In this document: piece by piece, positions 29,553 to 39,178 of the stretch
Position numbering within the stretch: position 1 is the first letter of the stretch
Layout of the letters: each line of letters begins with the position of its first letter
DNA from: Pseudoteredinibacter isoporae
GTDB lineage: Bacteria; Pseudomonadota; Gammaproteobacteria; Pseudomonadales; Cellvibrionaceae
Reading direction: 5' to 3'
Assembly: GCF_011602085.1 (NCBI RefSeq)
Contig: NZ_JAAONY010000001.1
Coordinates: 496,001 to 560,000, forward strand
DNA length: 64,000 nt
Translations under genes and position numbers: made by a program
The notes under the pieces: model-generated
The model's input: the letters and a program-made list of their open reading frames with translations, nothing else
Database searches by the model: none
What the model was told of the DNA's origin: nothing

Positions 29553-30110
29553 GTGAAACTGGTTATCCTGGACAGAGACGGTGTGATCAACCACGATTCG
29601 GCTGACTATATTAAGTCGGCTGAAGAGTGGCAGCCAATTGAAGGCAGTCTGGAAGCCATTGCCAAACTCTCCCGCCTGGGCTTTACCGTTGTGGTTGCAA
29701 CGAACCAATCCGGACTGGCACGGGGTTTGTTTGACCTTGATGATCTGGAAGCCATGCACAGCAAGCTCACCGAGATGGTGGAAACCCGTGGCGGAAGTAT
29801 TGCGGCCATTTTCTACTGTCCCCATGGGCCGGATGACAATTGCAGCTGCCGCAAACCCAAAACCGGTTTGGTGGATGCCATAGAAGTTGAATTTGATGTC
29901 TGTGCGGAAGGCGCGCCTTTCGTTGGCGACAGCTTAAGAGACCTGGAAACCGGTCTCGCCAAGGGTTGCCAACCTATTTTGGTGCGCACAGGTAAAGGCG
30001 AACAAACCCTGGCCAAGCTCGCCAAAGAACCGGTCGACGGACTGGAAAATACACCGGTATTTGATGATCTCGCAGCGGCGGCTGCCTATATCGCCGATCA
30101 CTTCGGTTAA
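29553..30110 (+). CDS. gmhB: D-glycero-beta-D-manno-heptose 1,7-bisphosphate 7-phosphatase
   Basis: A 185-residue HAD-family phosphatase. It has the nucleophile motif LDRDGVIN, VVVATNQSGLARG and a zinc-binding loop (CPHGPDDNCSCRKPKTGL, with three cysteines and a histidine), then FVGDSLRDLETG for magnesium. It makes heptose 1-phosphate for the lipopolysaccharide inner core. It follows glyS by 9 bp and precedes plsC by 12 bp, the same order as in Pseudomonas. GTG at 29553 appears to be the start codon, following GAGG. Confidence 0.93.
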   Translation: MKLVILDRDGVINHDSADYIKSAEEWQPIEGSLEAIAKLSRLGFTVVVATNQSGLARGLFDLDDLEAMHSKLTEMVETRGGSIAAIFYCPHGPDDNCSCRKPKTGLVDAIEVEFDVCAEGAPFVGDSLRDLETGLAKGCQPILVRTGKGEQTLAKLAKEPVDGLENTPVFDDLAAAAAYIADHFG

Positions 30111-30122
30111 GGATATGGACTC

Positions 30123-30821
30123 TTGATAGCAAAGCTACGCGCAATTGTTTTTTATATCGGTTATGTAATTACCGGTATTCTCTTTGGCGCATTGGCACTG
30201 CCACTTATGTTATTCCCCTACTCGCTTCGGGCGCCTGTGCTGGTCGCCTGGAATCGATTTTGTCTGTTCTGGCTCAAAGTCTGCTGTGGTGTCCGTATCG
30301 ACATTCGCGGCAATAAAGAAAGCCTGACGCGACCCTGTGTGATTCTCGCCAATCACCAAAGCAGCTGGGAAACCCTGTTTTTACAGGCTCACTTCAGTCC
30401 TGTTGCGACTATTCTTAAGCAGGAATTATTAAACATTCCATTCTTTGGTTGGGGTTTACGAGCATTACGATCGATCCCGATTGATCGTGGCAACCCCAGA
30501 GAAGCCCTTAAAAAAATTCGCAAGGAAGGTGTCGCTCGTCTGGATGACGGCATTAGTGTGTTGGTATTTCCCGAAGGCACCCGTAAGGAACCTGGTGAAC
30601 TTGGAAACTTCGCCCGCAGCGGCGCCGATATAGCCATCGCTGCCAACGTCCCCGTCGTTGCCGTAGCGCACAACGCTGGAGTTTTCTGGGCTCCACACAA
30701 ACTTGCGAAACAAGCTGGCGTCGTCACTGTCTCAATTAGTGATATGATCAGCAGTGAAGACCGCAATAGCAAAGAACTTACCCAAGAAGTACGAAACTGG
30801 ATCGAGCAACACAGCGTCTAA
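30123..30821 (+). CDS. plsC: 1-acyl-sn-glycerol-3-phosphate acyltransferase
   Basis: A 232-residue membrane-bound acyltransferase making phosphatidic acid. An N-terminal hydrophobic segment (about 8-33) is followed by NHQSSWETLFLQ (Hx4E form of the family's HX4D), KQELLNIPFFGWGL, SIPIDRGNPREA and VFPEGTRKEPGELGNFARSG, the four standard blocks. In Pseudomonas the corresponding gene lies next to gyrB; here about 10 kb of other genes follow before gyrB. Start codon TTG at 30123. Confidence 0.92.
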   Translation: MIAKLRAIVFYIGYVITGILFGALALPLMLFPYSLRAPVLVAWNRFCLFWLKVCCGVRIDIRGNKESLTRPCVILANHQSSWETLFLQAHFSPVATILKQELLNIPFFGWGLRALRSIPIDRGNPREALKKIRKEGVARLDDGISVLVFPEGTRKEPGELGNFARSGADIAIAANVPVVAVAHNAGVFWAPHKLAKQAGVVTVSISDMISSEDRNSKELTQEVRNWIEQHSV

Positions 30822-30847
30822 AAATACGCTCGACCCATTTGTAACTC

Positions 30848-30871
30848 CAGCACCCCATCGAGGGGGTGCTG
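30848..30871 (+). repeat. Hairpin between plsC and the M16 protease gene
   Basis: A 9-bp stem (CAGCACCCC and GGGGTGCTG) with a short loop lies 22 bp before the protease start. No T-run follows, so it is not a typical terminator; it could be an mRNA leader structure. Confidence 0.55.
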
Positions 30872-30892
30872 CCCAATCATAAGGAGCCAGCT

Positions 30893-33619
30893 ATGGGCTT
30901 GTCTTTTCGTAAAACCTTGATTGCGTCAGCGATCATTGCCGCCGGTACTTTATCTCAAGGTATTCTGGCAAAACCTGTAAAAGTTACCGAAGTTGAAGGT
31001 ATCAGTGAATACCGCCTGGATAACGGCTTACGCGTTCTTCTCTTTCCCGACGTCACCCAGGAAACCGTAACGGTAAATGTGACCTATCAAGTCGGTTCCA
31101 AACATGAGAACTACGGCGAAACCGGTATGGCCCATTTATTGGAACATCTGGTTTTCAAAGGCAGCCCAAAGCATAAAGACATTCCCAAAGAGCTCAGCGA
31201 ACACGGTGCCCGCCCGAACGGTACAACTTGGACGGATCGCACCAATTATTTCGAAACCTTCAATGCCACCGAGAAAAATATCGATTGGGCTCTGGATATG
31301 GAAGCCGATCGTATGGTGAATTCCTTCATTGCCCAGAAAGATCTCGACAGTGAAATGACGGTCGTACGCAATGAGTTCGAACGCGGTGAAAACAGCCCTT
31401 ATAACGTTCTGGCCAAACGCGTGATGGCAGCGGCATACAGTTGGCATAATTACGGAAAATCCACCATCGGTGCCCGCTCGGATATTGAAAACGTTTCAAT
31501 TAATCGCCTCAAGGCCTTCTATAAAAAGTACTACCAACCGGACAATGCAACGTTAATTGTCGCGGGTAAGTTTGAACTTGCGGATATGCTGAAGAAAGTC
31601 GAAGCCGCCTTCGGCCCGATTCCAAAGCCCGAACGCGTTATTGAGCCACTGTATACCCAGGAACCTGCCCAAGACGGTGAAAAGCTGGTTACCGTTCGAC
31701 GCGTTGGCGATGTGCAGGTTTATCTAATGGCTTATCACGTTCCCGCTGGTTCCCATGAAGATTTTGCGGCGCTGGAAGTTCTATCCGGCATCATGAGCGA
31801 AACCCCACGCGGCCGTCTGCATCAGGAAGTGGTTGAAAAGAAACTCGCCACCCAAAGTTACGGTTTTAATTTTCAGTGGGCTGAGCCAGGTTTAATGATG
31901 TATGGCCTGGTCGTCGACAAGGCAGAAGATTTGAATAAAGCCATCGACGCAAGTCACAAGGTTCTGGAGAATCTGGCGAAAACACCGATTACCCAGGAAG
32001 AAGTTGAGCGCACCAAACGCAAGCTGATCAAAAACTTTGAACTCGGTTTTAATTCTTCCGAAAGCGTTGCTCTGGAATTGAGCGAATGGCTCGGTATGGG
32101 TGACTGGCGTTTACTGTTTTTGAATCGCGACCGCATTGAGAAAGTTACCGTTGAAGATGTTCAACGCGTAGCTGAAAAATACCTGACTCGAAATAATCGA
32201 ACCGCTGGCCGTTATCTACCTGCTGACAAACCCGAGCGAGTGGAAATTCCTGCCGTTGCCAGCGTCAGCGATATGCTGAAAGGCTACAAAGGTCGCAAAG
32301 CGGTGAGTGCTGGTGAAGTCTTTGATGCCTCCTTCGATAATATCGATAAACGTACAGAAAACTTCAGCATCGGCAATGATCTGAAAGTGTCACTGTTGCC
32401 CAAGAAAACTCGTGGTGAATCCGTCGAGTTTTATATGAGCTTAAACCTCGGTGATGAAAAATCATTGATGTCAAAAGCCAATATTGGCAGCGCTGCCGCA
32501 AACTTATTAATGCACGGCACCAGCAAGTACACCCGGGAACAGCTGCAAGACGAATTCGATAAATTGAAATCCAGTGTTTCCATTGGTGGTGGTGCAACCG
32601 GTATCGGAATTCGCGCAAATACCAAGCGTGAAAACCTGTCCAAGGTTATCGAGCTGATTGCCCATGTGCTGAAAGAAGCTAACTTTGACTCAAAAGAATT
32701 CGATCAGTACAAAGCCAAATCCAAAGTGAATCTTGAGCAGAGCATGCAAAACCCGCAATCGCTGGTTTTCCGTGAGTACAGCCGTCGTCACCGTCAGGTA
32801 GCAAAAGACCACCCACACTATGTACCAACTTTCGATGAAAGCCTGAAACGTTTGGAAGGTTTAAAACTCGAAGACGTAAAAGCTTTTCACGATACATTTT
32901 ATGGCAGCCAATTCGGGGAAATTGCTGTCGTCGGTGATTTTGATGAGAAGGCGATTACATCTCAACTGAAAAAACTCTTCGCGGATTGGAAACCCAAAAC
33001 AGCTTATCAGCGCATCGCTCGTTCCTTTCAAGCTGTGAATAACAAAGCCCAACAGTTTAATACGCCGGATAAGGAAAACGCTGTTTTTGCGGCGACCATT
33101 TCATTACCCATTAATGATGGGCATAAAGATAGCCCGGCGCTGGTACTCGGAAACTATATGTTGGGCGGAGGCTTTTTGAACAGTCGTTTGGCCACCAAAC
33201 TTCGCCAGGAAGATGGCTTAAGTTACAGCGCTGGTTCTTTCTTGAATCAAAGCGAGCTGGATAAGCGTTCTGCCCTGGGCATCTACGCCATCTGTGCGCC
33301 GCAAAACCTGGGCAAGGTCGAGTCTGGTGTAAAAGAAGTTTTGCAGAAAGTCATTGAATCCGGCTTCACTGATGAAGAAATCGCCAGTGCTAAATCCGGT
33401 TATCTGCAGCAACGTAAAATTGCGCGTTCAAAAGACGATGAGCTTGCCCCCATGCTCGGCAACAATTCGTATTTAAAACGCGATATGCAATGGTCGAAAG
33501 ACTTTGAAGCAAAAATTGAGTCCCTTACAGCCAAAGATATTCACGAGGTAATGAAGCGCTATTTGAATATCGATGAATTTGCCATCCTGACGGGTGCCGA
33601 TTTCACTAAGGCAAAATAA
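30893..33619 (+). CDS. Exported M16 family zinc protease (pitrilysin type)
   Basis: About 908 residues with two M16 halves in one chain. The start at 30893 gives a signal peptide (MGLSFRKTLIASAIIAAG..., cleavage near residue 26) and has AAGGAG upstream; the frame start at 30866 is less likely. The active N-terminal half has GMAHLLEHLVFKGS, the inverted zinc motif HxxEH, with the downstream glutamate in MTVVRNEFERGENSP. The second half has the family fold without the zinc motif. The protein is probably periplasmic and degrades peptides or misfolded proteins. It ends with a strong terminator and has its own leader, so it may be a single transcription unit. Confidence 0.92.
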   Translation: MGLSFRKTLIASAIIAAGTLSQGILAKPVKVTEVEGISEYRLDNGLRVLLFPDVTQETVTVNVTYQVGSKHENYGETGMAHLLEHLVFKGSPKHKDIPKELSEHGARPNGTTWTDRTNYFETFNATEKNIDWALDMEADRMVNSFIAQKDLDSEMTVVRNEFERGENSPYNVLAKRVMAAAYSWHNYGKSTIGARSDIENVSINRLKAFYKKYYQPDNATLIVAGKFELADMLKKVEAAFGPIPKPERVIEPLYTQEPAQDGEKLVTVRRVGDVQVYLMAYHVPAGSHEDFAALEVLSGIMSETPRGRLHQEVVEKKLATQSYGFNFQWAEPGLMMYGLVVDKAEDLNKAIDASHKVLENLAKTPITQEEVERTKRKLIKNFELGFNSSESVALELSEWLGMGDWRLLFLNRDRIEKVTVEDVQRVAEKYLTRNNRTAGRYLPADKPERVEIPAVASVSDMLKGYKGRKAVSAGEVFDASFDNIDKRTENFSIGNDLKVSLLPKKTRGESVEFYMSLNLGDEKSLMSKANIGSAAANLLMHGTSKYTREQLQDEFDKLKSSVSIGGGATGIGIRANTKRENLSKVIELIAHVLKEANFDSKEFDQYKAKSKVNLEQSMQNPQSLVFREYSRRHRQVAKDHPHYVPTFDESLKRLEGLKLEDVKAFHDTFYGSQFGEIAVVGDFDEKAITSQLKKLFADWKPKTAYQRIARSFQAVNNKAQQFNTPDKENAVFAATISLPINDGHKDSPALVLGNYMLGGGFLNSRLATKLRQEDGLSYSAGSFLNQSELDKRSALGIYAICAPQNLGKVESGVKEVLQKVIESGFTDEEIASAKSGYLQQRKIARSKDDELAPMLGNNSYLKRDMQWSKDFEAKIESLTAKDIHEVMKRYLNIDEFAILTGADFTKAK

Positions 33620-33638
33620 ACCTTTCAAACCCTATTCC

Positions 33639-33663
33639 AAGCCGCCTTCCGGGCGGCTTTTTT
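33639..33663 (+). terminator. Intrinsic terminator after the M16 protease gene
   Basis: An AAGCCGCC/GGGCGGCTT stem with a TTCC loop is followed by six T bases, 20 bp after the stop codon. Confidence 0.93.
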
Positions 33664-33874
33664 ATTTTCCTGCCTCCACCCTAGCGACCGTCACATTCTA
33701 GTCTATGCTAATTTTGTATTAACTTTTTTAAAGAAGAGCCGATAAGAAGCTTACTTCTTGAATTCACGGACGAGATTAACTGACAGAGGTACTTGGGCAG
33801 GAACTTCTATCCAGCCTTCATGGATGTGTCTTTAGGCAAATAACAGTACATCATAATGGAAAAAGGGTGGATCA

Positions 33875-34972
33875 ATGTTCGTATTGCAATCAAGCTACCA
33901 AAGTCTGGAACAGGAAAACGAATCTCTACGTAAGCAAATTCGCTTGCTTGAGCAAGAAAACCAACAACTTAAAATTCCCACAGAAATTGAAGAAGCACCA
34001 GAGCAGCTTAACAACAACGGGGGCTTTGAATCCAAACTCCTCGGTTACACTTTGGAGTGTTTGGGACAAATTGAGCGAATTCGTGAATCGGTACTCTCCT
34101 CACACCAATCAATCGAAGCTGAAAGCCAATCCTCGGACAAAATCAATGAACTGCTTGATGTCTCCAATGATTCCCTGAAGCAGATCGTCACCGAGATGCA
34201 TGGCCTGACCAATAATATGGGGGGGATGACAGAAAACATCTCTGGCCTCTCGGAGATGGCCGACAACATTAACTCTTTTGTGGAGACCATTTCCAAGATC
34301 TCGGACCAAACCAACCTGCTGGCCCTGAATGCTGCCATTGAGGCGGCCCGGGCCGGCGAAGCCGGTCGTGGTTTCAGTGTGGTCGCGGACGAGGTTCGCT
34401 CCCTGGCCAACAATACCAATACCTCCGCCAACGAAGTATCTGAGCTGGTGGGTCAGATTATCCAATCCACCTCAGAAACCGTGGACTCAGTGAACACAAT
34501 CCAAAGCAGTAATAATGAACTGTCAGAAGGTGTCGGTCGCCTGAATGAAGACTACGGCGCCATTATTGGCTGCTGCAATACCATGAAATCCACCATCAGC
34601 AACGCTTCCATGCGGACCTTTGTTCAAACCGTCAAGCTGGACCATATTGTCTGGAAAAGCGAAGTCTATGCTGTCGCGTCCGGCAAAAGCGATAAATCCA
34701 TTGATGATTTCACCGGCCATATGAATTGCCGATTGGGCATTTGGTATAAAAATGAAGGCATGGAGAAATACGGAGACAGCGCCGCGTACAAAAATATCGA
34801 TGTTCCTCACAAAAAGGTCCACGACTGCGGCATCGCCGCCTTAAACGCTCTGGCCGAGAACCAGCAAGAGCTGGCAACACAATATATGGAAGAAATGGAA
34901 CAGGCCAGCCACCAGGTAATGGATTATCTCGAAGAATTGAGCCATTACAATGATCAATCAGATGTCGCCTAA
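33875..34972 (+). CDS. Soluble chemoreceptor with C-terminal zinc-binding (CZB) domain
   Basis: A 365-residue methyl-accepting-chemotaxis-type protein with no transmembrane segment. A short coiled coil (about 8-37) leads the signalling domain, whose conserved hairpin tip reads [20 protein letters not shown] and [17 protein letters not shown]. The C-terminal CZB domain has a LDHIVWK histidine, the NCRLGIWY cysteine and the PHKKVH histidines, which bind zinc in proteins such as TlpD and the diguanylate cyclase DgcZ. It should act in the cytoplasm, sensing zinc or oxidants that alter the zinc site. No che genes are nearby, so its kinase partner is encoded elsewhere. The signalling domain is short. 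Confidence 0.9.
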   Translation: MFVLQSSYQSLEQENESLRKQIRLLEQENQQLKIPTEIEEAPEQLNNNGGFESKLLGYTLECLGQIERIRESVLSSHQSIEAESQSSDKINELLDVSNDSLKQIVTEMHGLTNNMGGMTENISGLSEMADNINSFVETISKISDQTNLLALNAAIEAARAGEAGRGFSVVADEVRSLANNTNTSANEVSELVGQIIQSTSETVDSVNTIQSSNNELSEGVGRLNEDYGAIIGCCNTMKSTISNASMRTFVQTVKLDHIVWKSEVYAVASGKSDKSIDDFTGHMNCRLGIWYKNEGMEKYGDSAAYKNIDVPHKKVHDCGIAALNALAENQQELATQYMEEMEQASHQVMDYLEELSHYNDQSDVA

Positions 34973-35153
34973 AACCTCTTAAGTTCCCTGGGTAGCCTTT
35001 CAGGAGGGCTACTCATGTCCCCATTTGTTATATTTTTTAATCAACTTGTGATTTTTTCTTTAGAAAGCAGTGACTGGATAGTTTGTTTTGCTCTGTAACG
35101 TTATCTGCGGTTTTGCAGTTAGTACCCAACGTCGCAATAGAGGAAATTACAAC

Positions 35154-35825
35154 ATGTCTCTTAAGAAAACACTTATCGCTTCAACCGCTATTCTCGCCGC
35201 AGGCTTGAGCCTGTCCGCCAGTGTATCTGCCCAGGCTCTGGAAACCTATAAAGTAAAAATCACGAACATTACTCACGGTATTACCTTTACGCCGTTTTTG
35301 GCCGCATCTCATCGCAGTGATGTGAAAGTATTTGAAGTTGGTCAGGCTGCCAGCGATGAAGTTGCTCGCGTAGCAGAAGGTGGTGATGTAGGCCCCCTGG
35401 CCACTCAATTGGATGCATCTTCCAGCGTTGCCGATACAGCAACAACCAGCGGCCTTTTGGGTCCAGGTGAAAGCACGGAATTTGAACTGCAATCTCAGCC
35501 ATTTGTTAGCTTTATCAGTATCGTTTCCATGCTGCTGCCAACCAATGACACCATGGTGGCCTTAAACCAGGCGGTACTGCCAGGTTTCCGGACCGCTAAG
35601 CTGACCTATTACATGAACGCTTACGATGCTGGTACCGAAACCAACTCAGAGCTGTGTGCTGATATTCCAGGCCCTCGTTGTGGCGGCAGCCCATTCTCAC
35701 CCGATGATTCCGGTGAAGGTTACGTATTCCCGAGCCCAGGTATCCACGGTGAAGCTGACTTGACCCGCGCACGTTACAATTGGGGCGGTGCTGTAGCAAA
35801 AGTTGAGATTGAGCGCATTCGCTAA
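35154..35825 (+). CDS. Exported spondin-domain protein
   Basis: A 223-residue protein with a clear signal peptide (MSLKKTLIASTAILAAG..., cleavage after SVSA near residue 26). The mature part looks like a spondin N domain: YKVKITNITHGITFTPFLAASH, VKVFEVGQAAS, GPGESTEFELQ and FVSFISIVSMLLPTNDTMVAL. The start at 35154 has AGGAAA upstream; an earlier frame start at 35088 lacks support. Two cysteines near the C-terminus (SELCADIPGPRCGG) may form a disulfide. In animals this domain is found in extracellular matrix proteins; the bacterial forms have no settled role. Its neighbours give no clue. It is probably secreted or periplasmic. Confidence 0.82.
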   Translation: MSLKKTLIASTAILAAGLSLSASVSAQALETYKVKITNITHGITFTPFLAASHRSDVKVFEVGQAASDEVARVAEGGDVGPLATQLDASSSVADTATTSGLLGPGESTEFELQSQPFVSFISIVSMLLPTNDTMVALNQAVLPGFRTAKLTYYMNAYDAGTETNSELCADIPGPRCGGSPFSPDDSGEGYVFPSPGIHGEADLTRARYNWGGAVAKVEIERIR

Positions 35826-36372
35826 TCCAGTTTTTTGTAATACATCAAAGCCTGAATCTTTTCTCGTTTTAGCGTAAGACTGGAACAAGGAAGGGTTCAG
35901 GCTTTTTCTTTTCTGAACATATCCCTCCGTTATGTTTAAACTTCTTCTCCCACTATCCAATTCTTTGATTGCCTAAGCAAGTTGAATAAAAACAATCACA
36001 ATCCTTTTTGAAAGCCGAAACCATTCAATCCAATTATCCGGGACTTTGTCTATCACGATGTATAAATTTGTATCTCAAGCTTTATTTCTGCTCACACCGA
36101 ATGCATAGTATGCCCCTCTTGGAATGCACTAATTTAGGGACTGAATATAAACCAATTCAAATTTAGTAATAGAACTTCTACGTACCTAGCAAAAAGTATT
36201 TAAATATCCAGTTTTGTAGTCGACAAAACCGCTTTCCAGCCAGCACAAAAGATATTTACATGTCTATGTTCGCTAACCGGTGCCGCACAAAACCCGGTAT
36301 TGGTGAATGAATAGTTGTTTTACTAAATTTGAATAATCAGCCCCTACCTCTGAATTCTGATGCGTAGGATTT
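35826..36372. other. 547-bp AT-rich intergenic region
   Basis: No credible gene is visible. The first part holds a long-loop inverted repeat that may end the spondin transcript (35847-35905). The rest is AT-rich and low in structure, apart from a small 7-base inverted repeat (GTTTTGT and ACAAAAC) at 36211-36229. The region probably carries the promoter of the following acyltransferase gene, but no clear -35/-10 pair stands out. Confidence 0.7.
35847..35905 (+). terminator. Possible terminator with a long loop after the spondin gene
   Basis: Arms AAAGCCTGAA and TTCAGGCTTT are perfect 10-base complements separated by 39 bases, and the second arm runs into a T-rich stretch. The long loop is unusual for an intrinsic terminator. 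Confidence 0.55.
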
Positions 36373-37569
36373 ATGTTAGAACGGAATCACCTTCAGCACT
36401 CGATGCCAGGGCTGACAGGACTAAGGGGAATTGCAGCCTTGATGGTGCTGCTGTTTCATTGTTGGGGAGAAGCGGGGTTTTCTTCGCTAAGCTTGCCCTT
36501 GGGAGACATAAATGTACGTTTGGACCCACTATTGTCTGTTGGTTGGTCGGGTGTTCAGATTCTCTTTGTTCTCTCGGCCTTCCTGTTAGCTCGACCATTC
36601 ATACGCGCAAATTCCAGCTTCAAACGATCTCCGGTAACACCGTCTTATTTTCTGCATCGCGCTTCTCGGGTATTCCCCGCCTACTATGCGCAATTAATCA
36701 TTCTTCTGTTTGTTTTTTATGCCCTTAATGGAGATTGGCCTTTTGGTTTGGATAGGCTGTACGGTTATGTACTCATGTTGTTTATTCCAGAGCCCATAGG
36801 GATCGGAAACCCGATATTGAATGGCGTATGGTGGACACTACCAATTGAACTGTCCTTCTACATCGTATTACCGTTTTTGGGGCCATTCCTAAAATGGAAA
36901 AACCGGTTTTATTTATTGTTTTTATTTGTCGGCTGTATGCTTGTCTGGCGTTATTATGTGGTCAGCGAACTTCCCACCGCAAAGGTAACGGTATGGACGG
37001 TACAGCTCCCAGGCAGTTTGGATTCATTCGGGCTGGGTATTATGGCTGCATTAATTCATGTGCACTATTATGAAAATGCCCAGTTACGGACACGCTACCT
37101 ACGCTATTTGCCCGTCGCTTTCGCATTGGCCCTCCCAGCGTATGTATTGCTGATTTCCTGGATGGACACTGACAAGCTTTTGTATTGGAAAAACAACCTA
37201 ATATTCTTCAGTTGGACAACGCTGTTCAGTGCCGTAACGGCGCTGGTCGTACTCGCCTGTGCAGCAAACTTAAGCAGCGCAAGATTACTCTTTGCGAACC
37301 GCTACGTGTTCTATATGGGGCTAGTTAGTTATGGCTTGTATTTATGGCATTTTCCAGTCATGAAATGGGTATACCAATACAGCCCTATTTCTTCTATGGC
37401 AGGGGATCATTTTCTATGGCTGACATCAGTAACCTTTGTTTTCTCACTTCTACTCGCATCTCTATCCTGGTTTTTTATTGAATCCAAAGTGATTAACTGG
37501 GTTAAACACAAAACTCGATCAGCCCAACAAGAAAACCGCTATGACGAAGTACTCGCTCATAAGGTTTAG
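36373..37569 (+). CDS. Integral-membrane acyltransferase (Acyltransf_3, OafA-like)
   Basis: A 398-residue membrane protein with about ten hydrophobic segments. The family signature near the N-terminus is clear (PGLTGLRGIAALMVLLFHCW, with the conserved Arg and the catalytic-type His), followed by GWSGVQILFVLSAFLLARPF, SYFLHRASRVFPAYY and a later YGLYLWHFPVMKW near residue 325. Such proteins acetylate or otherwise acylate sugars of O-antigen, Nod factors, peptidoglycan or exopolysaccharide. No sugar-synthesis gene is near, so the substrate is unknown. It lies in an accessory stretch between plsC and gyrB. Confidence 0.87.
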   Translation: MLERNHLQHSMPGLTGLRGIAALMVLLFHCWGEAGFSSLSLPLGDINVRLDPLLSVGWSGVQILFVLSAFLLARPFIRANSSFKRSPVTPSYFLHRASRVFPAYYAQLIILLFVFYALNGDWPFGLDRLYGYVLMLFIPEPIGIGNPILNGVWWTLPIELSFYIVLPFLGPFLKWKNRFYLLFLFVGCMLVWRYYVVSELPTAKVTVWTVQLPGSLDSFGLGIMAALIHVHYYENAQLRTRYLRYLPVAFALALPAYVLLISWMDTDKLLYWKNNLIFFSWTTLFSAVTALVVLACAANLSSARLLFANRYVFYMGLVSYGLYLWHFPVMKWVYQYSPISSMAGDHFLWLTSVTFVFSLLLASLSWFFIESKVINWVKHKTRSAQQENRYDEVLAHKV

Positions 37570-37661
37570 AAACTTTGTCTTTTTGTGATCACGCACAGAC
37601 TTGTTAATATATTGGAATAGGTAACATCAAAATCCGATTCATGCCCCATTGAGTGATCATC

Positions 37662-39164
37662 ATGAACGAAAGCAAGCTCCTTGCAGATTTGATTGCATTG
37701 AAGTTGGAACGCTCGGGTGAGGAAGCACTGCATCAGCAAGTTTATGTGGTGATTCGCGAGGCGATTATAAATGGTGTACTTGCTCCAGCATCCAAAATCC
37801 CTTCAAGTCGTTCATTGGCTTCTTCCCTGAAGTTATCCCGAACTACGATTTCTACAGCCTTGGATCAACTTTTTTCAGAAGGCTTTCTCATTACCAGACA
37901 AGGCGACGGTACCTATATTGCCGATTTAAAATTCACAAGTCAGTCATCAAAAAATTTGGACGGCCATGTTTTTCCCGCTTCCCAAGCAAAAAACCCTCCC
38001 TCCAGACGCTTGGAAGGCACACCACTAAAAAGCAGCAACATTGTTTTTAGTGGAAACCAACTTCTTCCAGGTTTTGTCGACCACTCTCTTTTTCCCTATG
38101 GGGTATGGAACAAGCTTTATAAAAAGCATAGCCTTCAAATTGGAGACGCCTTAAAACAATTTACATCTGGAAATGGCTTTTTTCCTCTATGCCAATCCAT
38201 CGCCAGACATCTCGCAATTTCACGAGGCATCAATGTTCGGCCGGAACAAGTATTTATTACTCATGGAGCTTCACAGTCAGTTTCTCTTATTGCTAAGACT
38301 GTGAGTCAACCCGGTGACAGCGCCTGGATCGAAAATCCCGGTTATCCAATGATTGCAGAAACATTGGAAATGGAAGGTCTTAAGCCAATTAATACGGAAA
38401 TTGATCATCATGGATTAAACCCCAGCACAGAACAGATTCGGGACAGCTCACCCCGCTTGATTTGCACGTCGACCTCCTATCAATTTCCGCTTGGCTATAC
38501 CATGCCAATCAGTCGTCGGCTCAAACTTATCGACATCGCTAAGGCCAAAGACAGCTGGCTGCTGGAAGATGACTACGATGGTGAGTTTCGATACAAGGGC
38601 AATCCTATTCCGGCTATGTTCGGTTTAGAGAACAATGAGCGAACTCTCTATATGGGTACCTTCAGCAAAACCCTGTCTCTGAGTTTACGCATGAGTTTTG
38701 TGGTTGTTCCTTTAGCTCTGGTCGAGAGTTTTCAGGCAATCTACCCAATGCTTGGAAACTTCAGTAGCGTCGTAAGCCAAGCAGCACTTGCCGAATTGAT
38801 CAGCTCCGGCCGATTCGCCAAACACGTATCCAATATGAGAAAAATCTATGGCAGACGCCGACGGGCTCTTGAGCAAGCACTTGTCGGCAACCACATCAAT
38901 CACCAGGAAGCGTTCAACCCCGGTGGCTTGCATATTGTTGCCGAACTTCAAGGTAAAGACGTGACCGATTCAGAAATTATGGAAGCCATATCAGATACCG
39001 ACATAAGCTGCATTCCCCTCTCTTTTCTCTATCGGGAACCGGTTCGCGCCAAGCAGGGTTTTCTCCTCGGGTTTACTTCCTGTGACGAAGACAAGATTCT
39101 GAACGCCGTTTCAATATTGCAATCGGCTGTTCAACAGCGGGGCGCAACACTAAGCCCGCTCTAA
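37662..39164 (+). CDS. MocR-family (GntR/aminotransferase) transcription regulator
   Basis: About 500 residues. An N-terminal GntR winged helix (VYVVIREAIINGVLAPASKIPSSRSLA, then LSRTTISTALDQL) is joined to a fold-type-I aminotransferase domain with LLEDDYDGEFRY and TFSKTLSLSLR, where the lysine should bind pyridoxal phosphate. MocR proteins use PLP or an amino acid-PLP adduct as effector. The start at 37662 is an ATG; a GTG three codons upstream is possible. No PLP-synthesis or GABA genes are adjacent. The neighbour on the opposite strand is a GNAT acetyltransferase that converges on it. Confidence 0.9.
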   Translation: MNESKLLADLIALKLERSGEEALHQQVYVVIREAIINGVLAPASKIPSSRSLASSLKLSRTTISTALDQLFSEGFLITRQGDGTYIADLKFTSQSSKNLDGHVFPASQAKNPPSRRLEGTPLKSSNIVFSGNQLLPGFVDHSLFPYGVWNKLYKKHSLQIGDALKQFTSGNGFFPLCQSIARHLAISRGINVRPEQVFITHGASQSVSLIAKTVSQPGDSAWIENPGYPMIAETLEMEGLKPINTEIDHHGLNPSTEQIRDSSPRLICTSTSYQFPLGYTMPISRRLKLIDIAKAKDSWLLEDDYDGEFRYKGNPIPAMFGLENNERTLYMGTFSKTLSLSLRMSFVVVPLALVESFQAIYPMLGNFSSVVSQAALAELISSGRFAKHVSNMRKIYGRRRRALEQALVGNHINHQEAFNPGGLHIVAELQGKDVTDSEIMEAISDTDISCIPLSFLYREPVRAKQGFLLGFTSCDEDKILNAVSILQSAVQQRGATLSPL

Positions 39165-39178
39165 CTTAGCGGATTTGC

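Noticed and set aside
34992-35012. Small hairpin after the chemoreceptor gene
   Set aside because: A 6-bp stem without an adjacent T-run is too weak to call a terminator.
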